Below, in pieces: positions 1 to 6,584 of a DNA stretch of 46,571 nt. The notes under the pieces were generated by a model, which worked only from the letters and a program-made list of their open reading frames with translations, did not search any database and was not told where the DNA came from. The first letter of the stretch is position 1, and the number at the start of each line of letters is the position of its first letter. A program made the position numbers and the translations under genes. Source of the DNA: a virus; IMG/VR virus record IMGVR_UViG_3300021513_000005, positions 1 through 46,571 of that record; one strand, given 5' to 3'.

Positions 1-15
1 ATCCCTAAAAAGGCT
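1..15. repeat. Terminal overlap, left copy
   Basis: ATCCCTAAAAAGGCT is identical to the last 15 bases of the window. It lies inside a frame that stays open across the join, so it is best read as the overlap left when a circular assembly is linearised, not as a phage terminal repeat. Confidence 0.85.
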
Positions 16-380
16 ATGTATAACTCCGCAAAGAACTTCTCCTTCTTACGCCTAAAATATCGGGAATGCCTCCGTGCCGCTACTTTCTTATCTCTACCAA
101 TGATATATCTCGCACCCTCTACATCCCCTACTGTGAATTTCTTTGTCTTATGAGTGTAAGACTTCTTAATCGTCCTATATATCCTTCCCCCTTTGTCATA
201 CCCCCTCGATATTATCGACTTCCCTAATACCTGAATTACATATCCATCATCAGTTAATATCCAATCCCCCTTCTCAGGATCACTATCCCATCTCTTATAC
301 TCTATTCCCGCCTCCCTCGCCTCCGACTCCGTGTATACTATATACCTCTTTCCTTTCCGCTTACCTTCAATTATCTCCAC
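1..380 (-). CDS. Terminase small subunit, N-terminal part (continues at 46571)
   Basis: This is the first 126 or so codons of the small terminase gene, which runs off the left edge and re-enters at 46571. I read the minus strand from GTG at 380: the site AGGAAG lies six bases upstream, and no ATG occurs in this stretch. The frame has no stop down to base 1. It encodes a basic protein with the motif GDWILTDDGYVIQVL near residues 38-52, which resembles DNA-binding N-terminal segments of phage terminase-like proteins, followed by a Lys/Arg-rich helical stretch. Joined to 46142-46571 it gives about 264 residues. The start overlaps the end of the upstream 48-residue gene by 14 bases, so the two are translationally coupled. 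It lies directly upstream of the terminase ATPase, as expected for TerS. Confidence 0.8.
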   Translation of the reverse strand, partial: MEIIEGKRKGKRYIVYTESEAREAGIEYKRWDSDPEKGDWILTDDGYVIQVLGKSIISRGYDKGGRIYRTIKKSYTHKTKKFTVGDVEGARYIIGRDKKVAARRHSRYFRRKKEKFFAELYIAFLG

Positions 381-513
381 TGTCTTCCTGCATGATTTGT
401 AAATTTAACCTCATAATCATTAAATCATCTACAAACTCATATAACTCCCATAAATCATCATCATTTAACCCACTAATCAACTCTTTCAACCGCCCCACTA
501 AATTCTTCTCCAT
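367..513 (-). CDS. Small acidic protein upstream of terminase
   Basis: A 48-residue acidic protein of unknown function. I place the start at the ATG at 513, one base after the stop of the upstream gene, because GAGG lies six bases before it; longer in-frame starts have no ribosome site. It looks like one or two amphipathic helices with the acidic run LNDDDLWELYEFVDDL. It overlaps the GTG start of the small terminase, so it belongs to the late operon. No family is recognised. Confidence 0.6.
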   Translation of the reverse strand: MEKNLVGRLKELISGLNDDDLWELYEFVDDLMIMRLNLQIMQEDSGDN

Positions 514-514
514 C

Positions 515-679
515 TCAATCCTCATACTCTTGCAATACATCGTGAATGAATCCACGCACCAATTCATATACCTCATCCCTCGTCAACTCATTGGGCGACT
601 CCGCATCATCTAACTTCTTTCCCACATTCTCTACCAACCGCCCTATTACCTGTACTACCTCTCCTTTGGTCAACGCCAT
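515..679 (-). CDS. First small gene of the late operon
   Basis: A 54-residue charged helical protein, unknown family. The ATG at 679 is preceded by GGAGGG with a spacing of eight bases. In-frame ATGs farther upstream (694, 736) lie in the leader hairpin and have no ribosome site, so they were not used. It is the first gene downstream of the candidate leftward promoter at 905-932. The next gene starts one base after its stop, so the pair is coupled and both probably act with the terminase genes or in late control. Confidence 0.6.
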   Translation of the reverse strand: MALTKGEVVQVIGRLVENVGKKLDDAESPNELTRDEVYELVRGFIHDVLQEYED

Positions 680-709
680 CTTTCTACCCTCCATGTTTAT
701 TATTACTCT

Positions 710-756
710 CCGCCCAGCCCACGGGAGGTCTACCATGAATACCGTGAGCCAGGCGG
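710..756 (-). ncRNA. Strong leader hairpin upstream of the terminase operon
   Basis: CCGCCCAGCCCACGG (710-724) pairs with CCGTGAGCCAGGCGG (742-756). Read as minus-strand RNA all 15 positions pair, with mismatches of the plus strand becoming G-U wobbles and a loop of 17 nt. That bias indicates a structure kept in the leftward transcript. It is GC-rich in an AT-rich setting and has no following T-run on either strand, so it is not an intrinsic terminator. A leader control element, or a packaging recognition site near TerS, are possible roles. Confidence 0.65.
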
Positions 757-904
757 AACTTTCTACTAACTTACTGCTTTTTATAACTCCCTAAATCCCA
801 AAAACTGCTAAATTTTGTGAGTGGGGGATATATCAATCAACCCCCGTCATGCTTTAGGGTGCATGGGTCAATTTTTCTGGCAAAATTCTCAAATTCTAGG
901 TTGA

Positions 905-932
905 AGTATACATAATGTATCTTATGTGTAAA
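905..932 (-). promoter_or_regulatory. Candidate leftward promoter for the terminase/late operon
   Basis: On the minus strand TTTACA, 16 bases, then TATACT: each hexamer is one base from the sigma-70 consensus. It points toward the genes at 679 and 380 and leaves a leader of about 220 nt that contains the hairpin at 710-756. It is weaker than the other four promoters in this window. Confidence 0.45.
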
Positions 933-993
933 TCTTTGTTGCTGGGAATTGTGGAATTTTCTGTCGGTTTTGCTGTGCGTCGTTGACTCTTAT

Positions 994-1020
994 GGGGTGC
1001 GACTATTTCATTCGCACCTC
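994..1020. repeat. 9-bp inverted repeat
   Basis: GGGGTGCGA and TCGCACCTC pair (one G-T) around a 9-base loop. There is no T-run after it, so an operator or RNA hairpin is more likely than a terminator. Confidence 0.45.
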
Positions 1021-1033
1021 CTATCTTGGTGTT

Positions 1034-1088
1034 GTTTCACATTGGAACAGGGTTTCAATTATGAAACGTGATGTTTCAGATTTGAAAC
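1034..1088. promoter_or_regulatory. Three tandem operator-like palindromes (GTTTCA-n-TGAAAC)
   Basis: Sites at 1034-1048 (GTTTCACATTGGAAC), 1052-1067 (GTTTCAATTATGAAAC) and 1073-1088 (GTTTCAGATTTGAAAC). Their centres are about 18.5 and 21 bp apart, close to two helical turns, which suits cooperative binding of a dimer. The half-site TGRAAC(G) is the same as in the iterons at 16186-16329 and at the ends of the element at 7625-7731. They resemble parS (TGTTTCACGTGAAACA), but the central spacing is 3-4 rather than 2 and no ParB gene is present. Confidence 0.6.
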
Positions 1089-1423
1089 GTTGTTGCTACA
1101 TTATATTGTTTACGGCTGAGGCTGTGATTTTGTTTTGATTTATAATTTTTATTGAAACTGGTTTTTTAGATTTCAGGTTTTCTAACAGCTCTGGTTTTTT
1201 ACTTATTGCTGTAAGTGATTTAGAGTGATTAGTTGTTTAACACTAATAGTTAGATAAGGTATTATTAATCAAATGCACTTCTATATATAGAAAAAATGGG
1301 CCCTTTTCGTGCTTAAACATGGAGCATTTGTATTTTTTCACTAAAGAAAATGCTAAACATGTCGATATATATATTGTAGATTGTTATATATATAATGTAG
1401 AACAATAAAAAGCGGAGGCTACT

Positions 1424-1582
1424 ATGTTAAACAAAAAAGAAAAGAGATTATTAGAAGCTCTGAATAAAGAGCTTGCTTGTGCAATGTTAAAAGAGTGCGA
1501 CAAGCTAATAGCAGAAGTGCACAGCTTTTGTGATAGATTTAAGAACTTTGACAAAGACAAAAACAAATTCGCAAAAAATTAG
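1424..1582 (+). CDS. Small early protein, 52 residues
   Basis: A Lys/Glu-rich helical protein of unknown function. The start is well supported by GCGGAGG six bases before the ATG. It is the first rightward gene after the control region and is separated from the main early operon by about 230 bases that contain a nested inverted repeat and the strong promoter at 1731. It may have its own promoter in the TATAAT-rich stretch at 1370-1396, but I see no good -35 hexamer there. Confidence 0.65.
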   Translation: MLNKKEKRLLEALNKELACAMLKECDKLIAEVHSFCDRFKNFDKDKNKFAKN

Positions 1583-1638
1583 TTGTAAGTCTAATAATTA
1601 CATAGAATTATAATTCTAATATAAACAATAACTTACAA
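1583..1638. repeat. Nested inverted repeats after the first early gene
   Basis: TTGTAAGT (1583-1590) pairs with ACTTACAA (1631-1638), and inside it lies the perfect 16-bp palindrome TAGAATTATAATTCTA (1603-1618). It starts directly after the stop codon. It is AT-only in the core and is not followed at once by a T-run, so a binding site or weak attenuator is as likely as a terminator. Confidence 0.45.
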
Positions 1639-1730
1639 GCAATATAAAAAAGTTTTTTAAGGGTTTTATAAGGCTGTGTAATTATTAACGTTACAAAGAG
1701 AAAAAAATTTGATGTTTTTTTATTTTTTAC

Positions 1731-1759
1731 TTGACAATGTATATATTATAATGTATATT
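1731..1759 (+). promoter_or_regulatory. Strong sigma-70 promoter of the early rightward operon
   Basis: TTGACA, 17 bases, TATATT: a perfect -35, ideal spacing and a -10 one base from consensus. The first gene starts at 1813. The same architecture is seen at 7591, 16938 and 20098. Confidence 0.85.
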
Positions 1760-1812
1760 GTATATGTAATTAACAGAAGTAATAACTAACAAACTAACAG
1801 CGGAGGTCTAAA

Positions 1813-2040
1813 ATGGATTACTTTAAAGACGTGTTAACGTTTCAAGAGTGGATCGATTTAATAGAAGAACTTAACCCCGACCCCGATCCATATCTTTTAG
1901 AAGAGGGATATGCACATTACATAGCATCTATTTTAGGACAAACGCCGTCAAAGGCGGAACTGAAGCGGATCGGAAACATTCACATGCTAATGTGCGAAAC
2001 AGAATGGGAACTTAAAGCAAAAGAAGCTAAGGAGGTCTAA
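1813..2040 (+). CDS. Early acidic protein, 75 residues
   Basis: First gene behind the promoter at 1731. The ATG is preceded by AGCGGAGGTC. The protein is acidic, with the Asp/Pro run NPDPDPYLLEEGY near residues 21-33 and a helical C-terminus. Small acidic first-expressed phage proteins are often host-takeover factors, but no specific function can be read here. The next gene begins two bases after its stop and its ribosome site lies inside this gene. Confidence 0.7.
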   Translation: MDYFKDVLTFQEWIDLIEELNPDPDPYLLEEGYAHYIASILGQTPSKAELKRIGNIHMLMCETEWELKAKEAKEV

Positions 2041-2041
2041 A

Positions 2042-2248
2042 ATGGATAAGAAAATCAAAGACGACGAAATAATACTTTGTGAATATCCTGGGTTTCGGCG
2101 GCGGGCTGTCTTGCGTGACAAGACAATTGAGATTATAGACGAGTTGCGCAGCTTTGAGAAGAAGCGCTGGGAATATGCGTTGTGGTATCTTTTGGATGTT
2201 GAAGAAATTCATAAGCTGTCAAAATGGTTAAGAGAAATAGGGAAATGA
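2042..2248 (+). CDS. Early protein, 68 residues; paralogue of the gene at 8000-8209
   Basis: Start fixed by AAGGAGGTC six bases before the ATG. It aligns along its length with the minus-strand protein at 8000-8209: both share the pattern I.L..YP..R.RA.LR, then .RW, and end in KLSKWL(R/K)E(I/L)G. This pair shows duplication and inversion within the genome, or separate acquisition. Family and function unknown; the conserved Arg/Trp pattern could be a nucleic-acid or protein interface. Confidence 0.7.
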   Translation: MDKKIKDDEIILCEYPGFRRRAVLRDKTIEIIDELRSFEKKRWEYALWYLLDVEEIHKLSKWLREIGK

Positions 2249-2256
2249 GGTGTATT

Positions 2257-2544
2257 ATGGGACGTTCACGCTTAGCAGTATTTGAGTTGCAGCTTCAAAC
2301 AAAAAAGGGGGTGTTGTGCACTGGAGTTGATTCTTTTAGAGAGGCAAAGGAAACAGCAGAGAGACTATTAAATAATAAGAGTGACGATGAGTTCACGGGG
2401 AAAGTCTATCTTTGGGGTAACAGCGGACGAGGTAGAAGCATTATAGAAAACAAAGGAGGTGATTATTTAGAAGCTGACTTCTTTTCAGAAGATAAGAAAT
2501 TCAAACCACGGCGGATAATACCACCAGAGTTTTTGGAAAATTAA
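2257..2544 (+). CDS. Early protein, 95 residues, unknown
   Basis: I use the ATG at 2257 because GAGGT lies six bases upstream; an earlier in-frame ATG at 2224 lies inside the preceding gene and lacks a site. The N-terminal half looks like an alpha/beta fold (AVFELQLQTKKGVL...FREAKETAERLL), followed by a Gly/Arg loop and a basic, Pro-containing tail. No family recognised. It sits in the tightly packed early operon. Confidence 0.65.
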   Translation: MGRSRLAVFELQLQTKKGVLCTGVDSFREAKETAERLLNNKSDDEFTGKVYLWGNSGRGRSIIENKGGDYLEADFFSEDKKFKPRRIIPPEFLEN

Positions 2545-2559
2545 AAAACGGAGGTCAAA

Positions 2560-2802
2560 ATGACAATCTGGACATCTGAAAGCATCGACGATGGACTTGT
2601 TAAATATGAGTTCTACGATGATGGTTCAGTCCGTTGCGAATGCAATCGAGGGGGAAAAGATGTTGATACATTTATGAGAGGCGACAAGCGGGCACAGGAA
2701 CACATAAAAGACTGGAAGCTGGAGCTCGAGGTACACAAAGACTATAACAACAAGGCGGCTATTGAAAGTATTAATCAATTGTTGAGTCTTTTAACTAAAT
2801 AA
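2560..2802 (+). CDS. Early protein, 80 residues, unknown
   Basis: Preceded by ACGGAGGTC. The N-terminal half predicts a short beta meander (TSESIDDGLVKYEFYDDGSVRCE), the C-terminal half an amphipathic helix. No catalytic motif is seen. Part of the early rightward operon. Confidence 0.65.
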   Translation: MTIWTSESIDDGLVKYEFYDDGSVRCECNRGGKDVDTFMRGDKRAQEHIKDWKLELEVHKDYNNKAAIESINQLLSLLTK

Positions 2803-2819
2803 TTAAACGGAGGTGTACC

Positions 2820-3110
2820 ATGAGAAAAATATTACATAACAACAGCGGGGGCGTCAACACAGCACAGGAAGCTTTGCACTTTGTTCGAGAACACAAGAAC
2901 GTATTTTCTACTTCCACCAGGCGGTATGTAGTTAATTCAGTGCCGCCTGTCATCAAGGAAATTGACCGTTACAAAGACAACGTTCGTTACTGGTTTTGGT
3001 GTTTCTTCCCTTGGTTAAATAAAAGAATCATTTACCAGTTTAACCACAAGCCGAGCAAGGGGGAATTAGCTGAGATGTGGAAAGACTGGGAAGAAAACGG
3101 AGGTCTATGA
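2820..3110 (+). CDS. Early protein, 96 residues, aromatic-rich
   Basis: Preceded by ACGGAGGTG. It has a basic N-terminal half and a very aromatic middle (YWFWCFFPWLNKR around residues 60-72) that could be a membrane-interacting or buried helix, then a charged C-terminal helix. No family recognised. Its stop overlaps the next start (TGATG). Confidence 0.65.
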   Translation: MRKILHNNSGGVNTAQEALHFVREHKNVFSTSTRRYVVNSVPPVIKEIDRYKDNVRYWFWCFFPWLNKRIIYQFNHKPSKGELAEMWKDWEENGGL

Positions 3111-3244
3111 TGAAAATCATTTATTTCTTAAAAGGTGACCCAAAGCCTTATGTTTATAGGGGCTCATTAAAAGAGTGGAAACAAAAAATTGAGAGATTGG
3201 AACATTTGGAAAAATGGGAAATTGAAAGGAGGTCAACAAAATGA
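3110..3244 (+). CDS. Early small basic protein, 44 residues
   Basis: A 44-residue gene between well-supported neighbours. GGAGG lies six bases before the ATG at 3110 (an in-frame ATG three bases earlier is possible but too close). The stop overlaps the next start as ATGA. The sequence is Lys/Glu-rich with a Trp-containing helix. Tight coupling on both sides supports it as real; function unknown. Confidence 0.65.
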   Translation: MKIIYFLKGDPKPYVYRGSLKEWKQKIERLEHLEKWEIERRSTK

Positions 3245-3498
3245 GAAAACAAGATTTAAGAAAAATCGTTGCAGCGGTTCGTAAGAATCGCTGGGATGGG
3301 GGCTCCGTCGAGGTAATGCTCGACAAAGACGATAATTTAATCAACTTAACATCCCGCCCGACGCCTTGCGAAATAAAATATAAAAGCATCCCGCCCGGGG
3401 CGGTGATTGTACGATTTGACGCAAAAGAGAAGTTCATTTCACACGCCGACATTAAGGAACGGGTGAAGTGGACACGGGCGGAGGGTTACGTACATTAA
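3241..3498 (+). CDS. Early protein, 85 residues, unknown
   Basis: Start supported by AAAGGAGGTC and an ATGA overlap with the previous stop. A basic N-terminal helix is followed by beta-rich sequence with a Pro-rich turn (TSRPTPCEIKYKSIPPG). No recognised domain. Confidence 0.65.
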   Translation: MRKQDLRKIVAAVRKNRWDGGSVEVMLDKDDNLINLTSRPTPCEIKYKSIPPGAVIVRFDAKEKFISHADIKERVKWTRAEGYVH

Positions 3499-3513
3499 AC
3501 ACGGAGGTGTGCT

Positions 3514-3738
3514 ATGAGAATTTACGCAGTTGAAAAAAAAGTTGCTGACTTCAACGAGATTCACTCTTGCCTGCGCTGCGGACAGAGATTTGGACAGTGC
3601 GATGAAAGAGTCATTGAGGTTTATTTTGTTGAAAATCGGCTTAATTACCCCCAGGAGGGGGCGGTGTTCTGTAGCGAAGAATGTGCTGCAGAATTTTACG
3701 GAGCAAGAGTAGATGAAATTGAAGTTAAGAATGATTAA
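3514..3738 (+). CDS. Small zinc-binding protein (treble-clef-like)
   Basis: A 74-residue protein with CLRCG near residue 19 and FCSEEC near residue 53, the spacing of a treble-clef or MYM/TRASH-type zinc site in which two Cys pairs hold one zinc. Such small zinc proteins often bind protein or RNA. The start is fixed by ACGGAGGTG. It precedes a gap with two GC-rich hairpins, so it may end a sub-operon. Confidence 0.7.
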   Translation: MRIYAVEKKVADFNEIHSCLRCGQRFGQCDERVIEVYFVENRLNYPQEGAVFCSEECAAEFYGARVDEIEVKND

Positions 3739-3747
3739 TCAACCAAC

Positions 3748-3807
3748 CCCTGCGGCTTGCATAACACAGCCCGCAGGGTACTAATTAACGCTGGCATTGT
3801 GCCAGCG
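3748..3807 (+). ncRNA. Two GC-rich hairpins in an early intergenic gap
   Basis: CCCTGCGG (3748-3755) pairs with CCGCAGGG (3771-3778), and CGCTGGC (3789-3795) with GCCAGCG (3801-3807). Both stems are perfect. Neither has a T-run, so they are not standard terminators. They sit in the leader of the gene at 3827 and could be a processing site, attenuator or mRNA stabiliser. Confidence 0.5.
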
Positions 3808-3826
3808 AGGTAAAGAGGAGGCTATT

Positions 3827-4072
3827 ATGAAAGATTGGGAATTAGAAGTCTTGAACCAAAAAATCGACCATATTGTCGATTACTGGCTCGAGGAGATAAT
3901 GCAGTCGAAAATTATCCAAAGAAGCCCTTACCTAAATATGCGGCCAGACGTTCAGGTTGTGGGTGTGTGGCTTCTTAAAAAAAGCCTGGCACTACTAAAA
4001 ATGAGATTAAAAAAACTGCTGGCTAACGAGGTAAACAAAGGAGGTCACTATGGAAATCAAGGTGAAATTTGA
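3827..4072 (+). CDS. Early protein, 81 residues, helical
   Basis: I use the ATG at 3827 because GAGGAGG lies just upstream; an earlier in-frame ATG lies in the second hairpin. The protein is mostly helical, with a Lys/Leu-rich C-terminus. Unknown function. It overlaps the next gene, whose ribosome site lies within its end. Confidence 0.65.
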   Translation: MKDWELEVLNQKIDHIVDYWLEEIMQSKIIQRSPYLNMRPDVQVVGVWLLKKSLALLKMRLKKLLANEVNKGGHYGNQGEI

Positions 4073-4433
4073 GGATGCGAAATATTTAAAAGGATTCCCA
4101 GATGAAAATTTAGAATTCATTAAAGCTACTGCAAGTATTTACCTTCCAGCGGAAGAGGATCGGTCACTTAAAAAAGAACTCCGTTTTGGTGAATTCTTTA
4201 TGGGTGAACCGTTAACAAAGGACTGGGGGTGGTATCATCTGAGAGAAAAAATGAGATTTGTAACAGTGGAAGAAATTGATTTCTCACATGAGAAAACAGC
4301 TCAAAAACTTCTTCGTGAAATCCTCTCTGAAGTAAACAAAGAAGTAACTAAATTGCAACGAATTATAGCAACAAAAAAGGGCAAAGACTTAATAGTTATA
4401 AATGTTATATTAAATTTAACATCAACTAACTAA
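4050..4433 (+). CDS. Early protein, 127 residues, unknown
   Basis: Largest gene of the rightward operon. AAAGGAGGTC precedes the ATG. Predicted beta-rich N-terminal half and helical C-terminal half. No motif recognised. It overlaps the preceding gene by 23 bases, indicating coupled translation. Confidence 0.65.
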   Translation: MEIKVKFEDAKYLKGFPDENLEFIKATASIYLPAEEDRSLKKELRFGEFFMGEPLTKDWGWYHLREKMRFVTVEEIDFSHEKTAQKLLREILSEVNKEVTKLQRIIATKKGKDLIVINVILNLTSTN

Positions 4434-4456
4434 CGAGGTAAAGAAGGGAGGTCATC

Positions 4457-4687
4457 ATGGAGTATCATATATTAATTGAGCAGGATGATGTCAAAACCGC
4501 CGTCGCTGTAATAAATGCAGACGGTTATGACATCTCTGAAGAGTGTTTTGGAGTTTGGGATAAGAGCACATTCCCAAAATTCCAGGCTCTCGAAGTTCCA
4601 AATGCAGAGGTGTTAGAAGACTACATAAACGCTCTGCAAATGGCAAATATTAAATTTGAAATTCGTAAACAAAGGAGGACAAAATGA
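4457..4687 (+). CDS. Early protein, 76 residues, alpha/beta
   Basis: Preceded by AAGGGAGGTC. It begins MEYHILIEQDDVKTAVAVI and alternates strands and helices, like a small ferredoxin-like fold. No active-site motif. Its stop overlaps the next start by ATGA. Confidence 0.6.
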   Translation: MEYHILIEQDDVKTAVAVINADGYDISEECFGVWDKSTFPKFQALEVPNAEVLEDYINALQMANIKFEIRKQRRTK

Positions 4688-4848
4688 GTGAATTAAAAAA
4701 AATCTCCACCGTCGCCCGTGAGAAAGGGGTTAGCAGGGGGGCGGTATATCAGAAGATAGCATTAAGAAAGTTGAATTCCCAAATCATCGATGGCCAGGTG
4801 TTCGTGGTTGCCGATGAGAAATATGAGAAATGGCAAAAGAAACGTTAA
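4684..4848 (+). CDS. Small helix-turn-helix protein (MerR/excisionase-like)
   Basis: A 54-residue protein with an AGGAGG ribosome site and an ATGA overlap with the previous gene. It reads ISTVAREKGVSRGAVYQKIA, a helix-turn-helix, then IIDGQVFVV, the small wing typical of AlpA/MerR-type DNA-binding proteins. It is the last gene before the terminator. A role as an early regulator is likely; its operator is not shown by the sequence. Confidence 0.7.
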   Translation: MSELKKISTVAREKGVSRGAVYQKIALRKLNSQIIDGQVFVVADEKYEKWQKKR

Positions 4849-4857
4849 AAACCACAC

Positions 4858-4880
4858 AGCCCGCTTCGGCGGGCTTTTTT
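4858..4880 (+). terminator. Intrinsic terminator of the early operon
   Basis: AGCCCGC, the stable TTCG loop, GCGGGCT, then six Ts. It separates the rightward operon from the converging leftward genes. Confidence 0.9.
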
Positions 4881-4891
4881 ATTAGCAAACC

Positions 4892-5242
4892 TCACTTCCT
4901 ATTAAGCCAGCGGCGGATTGTGTGGCGATGCACCCCAAAAAGCTGGCTCAATCTTATTACCCCGATTCCCTCGAAACCATTTATCCCTTTATGCAACAGT
5001 TTCACCCAGCGGATTTTCTCATCTCGGGGTAAATCCATAAAAATATTATGGTTATTGAGAGGCTTTAGAGGCTTTTGTGCAACACTGTCCAGCCATGCGG
5101 GATCACAAACCCGCTCTCGGGGAGCAGGCCGTGTCTCTTCGCTATCGAGGTAACGTTGAAACTTCTCCACTTCCGCTGCTGGCAAATATTCACAATTTTC
5201 TATCAGCCACTGGCGTAATTTATTTAGGAAATAAGTGCTCAT
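4892..5242 (-). CDS. DNA-binding protein with C-terminal HTH
   Basis: A 116-residue protein whose last 26 residues ([23 protein letters not shown]) form a clear helix-turn-helix of the resolvase/transposase-like type. The N-terminal region is helical and has no obvious catalytic motif. Its ATG overlaps the methyltransferase stop by ATGA, so the two are translated together. It may be a regulator or a specificity partner of the methyltransferase. It is the last gene of the leftward early/middle region. Confidence 0.65.
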   Translation of the reverse strand: MSTYFLNKLRQWLIENCEYLPAAEVEKFQRYLDSEETRPAPRERVCDPAWLDSVAQKPLKPLNNHNIFMDLPRDEKIRWVKLLHKGINGFEGIGVIRLSQLFGVHRHTIRRWLNRK

Positions 5243-6204
5243 TTGCTTGATTTTGTCTTATCAAATAGTGAAGGCTGCAAGTATGGTGACAGTCTTTTGC
5301 GAGCCATTGCTACATATTCAGGATTCAACTCTATACCTATAAACCTCCGCCCCGCACGGAGGGCAACCACTCCAACTGTGCCGCTGCCCATGAATGGGTC
5401 AAGCACAATTCCATCAATCGGAGGACATCCTGCTTTAATCATCGGTTCTACTAATTTCTCACTGAAAGTGGCAAAATGGGTTTCTGGAAATGGTTGGGTT
5501 GGAATTTGCCAAACATCGCCAGGGTTTTTGCCGAGGGGATGTAATTGTCTTGGCATTTTAGGATAATTCCCTCCACGATAATCTCCTCTAACTCCTGTAT
5601 GCCCTGTTGGGTTTTTAATTTGTTGTGGCACCCTCACTGCATCTAAATCAAACCAATATTCCTTATTTTTAACTAACATAAATACAGGCTCATAAGCGTT
5701 GGTAAATCTATCTTTTACGCTCGAAGGCATGTGATTGGGCTTATGCCAGATTATTATGTTCCTCAATATCCAATCCTGCTCATCTATCATACGAATTATT
5801 GCTCGAAAGTTTTGGAGAACAAGGCATTTTTGCGGAACTTTTAGTTTATACTCTATTTTGAAATGTGGGATATTATAATATCCTTTTTCTGCTCTATGCC
5901 AACCACTCTCCGCATATTTTCCTTGTGAATAATTATCTCCATGATTCCAGAACATTATTCCAGTTTTTTTCAATACTCTCTTTAACTCCGCAGTAATCTG
6001 AAGCATGTGTTCAATATATAAGTCCAAAGAAGGCTCTAATCCAATTTCTTTTACTTTGTCAGGATGTTCCTCAGGTAAATATGAGCGAAGTCCCCAATAT
6101 GGGGGTGAGGTAATTATACAATCTACCGATTCATCTGCTAATATTTTAAGTACCTCAAGACAATTACCTATGTATATCTTACATTTATCAGCTTGTTCCA
6201 CCAT
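5239..6204 (-). CDS. DNA methyltransferase, beta class, SPPY type (probably m4C)
   Basis: A 321-residue SAM-dependent DNA methyltransferase. The catalytic motif IV is TSPPYW at residues 32-37, and the SAM-binding motif DPFMGSGT lies at 269-276, so the order (catalytic, target recognition, SAM) is that of the beta class. SPPY at this position is usual for N4-cytosine enzymes, although adenine targets cannot be excluded. No restriction gene is nearby, so it is an orphan enzyme that probably protects phage DNA or marks it for regulation. GAGGC lies about eight bases before the ATG, and the preceding gene ends two bases upstream. Confidence 0.88.
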   Translation of the reverse strand: MVEQADKCKIYIGNCLEVLKILADESVDCIITSPPYWGLRSYLPEEHPDKVKEIGLEPSLDLYIEHMLQITAELKRVLKKTGIMFWNHGDNYSQGKYAESGWHRAEKGYYNIPHFKIEYKLKVPQKCLVLQNFRAIIRMIDEQDWILRNIIIWHKPNHMPSSVKDRFTNAYEPVFMLVKNKEYWFDLDAVRVPQQIKNPTGHTGVRGDYRGGNYPKMPRQLHPLGKNPGDVWQIPTQPFPETHFATFSEKLVEPMIKAGCPPIDGIVLDPFMGSGTVGVVALRAGRRFIGIELNPEYVAMARKRLSPYLQPSLFDKTKSSK

Positions 6205-6206
6205 AT

Positions 6207-6584
6207 TTATACGCCTCTATTATCCAGAATCTTTGCAATCAAAAATCCAATCAGCGAGGCAGTTTTCTCTATCGTTCTTTCCGTACCCTCAAGCTCATCA
6301 AGATAACAATGCCCAACCTCATGTGCTAACCCTAATTTTATATAATGTTTAAACCCATCCACCAGCCCCTCGCTGGGCATTTCATTAAAGATATTTTTAT
6401 AAACATAAAACTCAGCATAGAAATTTACTGTCTGATACACAATTGTAAACTCTCCTCCGTGCGAATTTGAATCCCTATCCTCATATTTAATCTCATAAGC
6501 CTGTATGAGCGGAACAAAAGTGCTTATTTCGGAGACTACTTTTCTAATATAATCTTTAACTTCCTTCTCCCTATTTTTCTTCAT
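6207..6584 (-). CDS. HExxH metallopeptidase-like protein
   Basis: A 125-residue protein with HEVGH at residues 88-92 and conserved Glu residues 10-14 positions later (ERTIEK), the layout of a small zincin active site. It resembles the compact ImmA/IrrE-type peptidases that cleave phage repressors, but the family is not certain. The start is the ATG at 6584, which follows AAGGAGG and overlaps the upstream stop (TAATG). It may act on a host or phage regulator in the cytoplasm. Confidence 0.65.
   Translation of the reverse strand: MKKNREKEVKDYIRKVVSEISTFVPLIQAYEIKYEDRDSNSHGGEFTIVYQTVNFYAEFYVYKNIFNEMPSEGLVDGFKHYIKLGLAHEVGHCYLDELEGTERTIEKTASLIGFLIAKILDNRGV

Larger units (their letters stand above)
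740..1423. other. Divergent intergenic control region
   Basis: No convincing gene is visible in about 680 bases between the leftward late genes and the rightward early genes. Visible structures: a GGGGG...CCCCC inverted repeat (about 824-845), the palindrome ATACATAATGTAT inside the candidate late promoter, a 9-bp hairpin at 994-1020, three GTTTCA...TGAAAC palindromes (1034-1088), tandem AGTGATT motifs (1214-1230), the perfect palindrome TTCTATATATAGAA (1279-1292), GGGCCC in an A/T context (1298-1303) and an AGCATTT/AAATGCT repeat (1323-1354). This is the likely main regulatory switch region. Confidence 0.7.

Noticed and set aside
680-736. Longer N-terminus for the gene at 515-679 (ATG at 736)
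   Set aside because: The extra codons lie in the leader hairpin and no ribosome site precedes them, while GGAGGG sits correctly before 679.
710-756. Intrinsic terminator
   Set aside because: The stem is strong, but no T-run follows on either strand.
1034-1088. parS-like centromere sites
   Set aside because: The half-sites resemble parS but are separated by 3-4 bases instead of 2, and no ParA or ParB gene is present.
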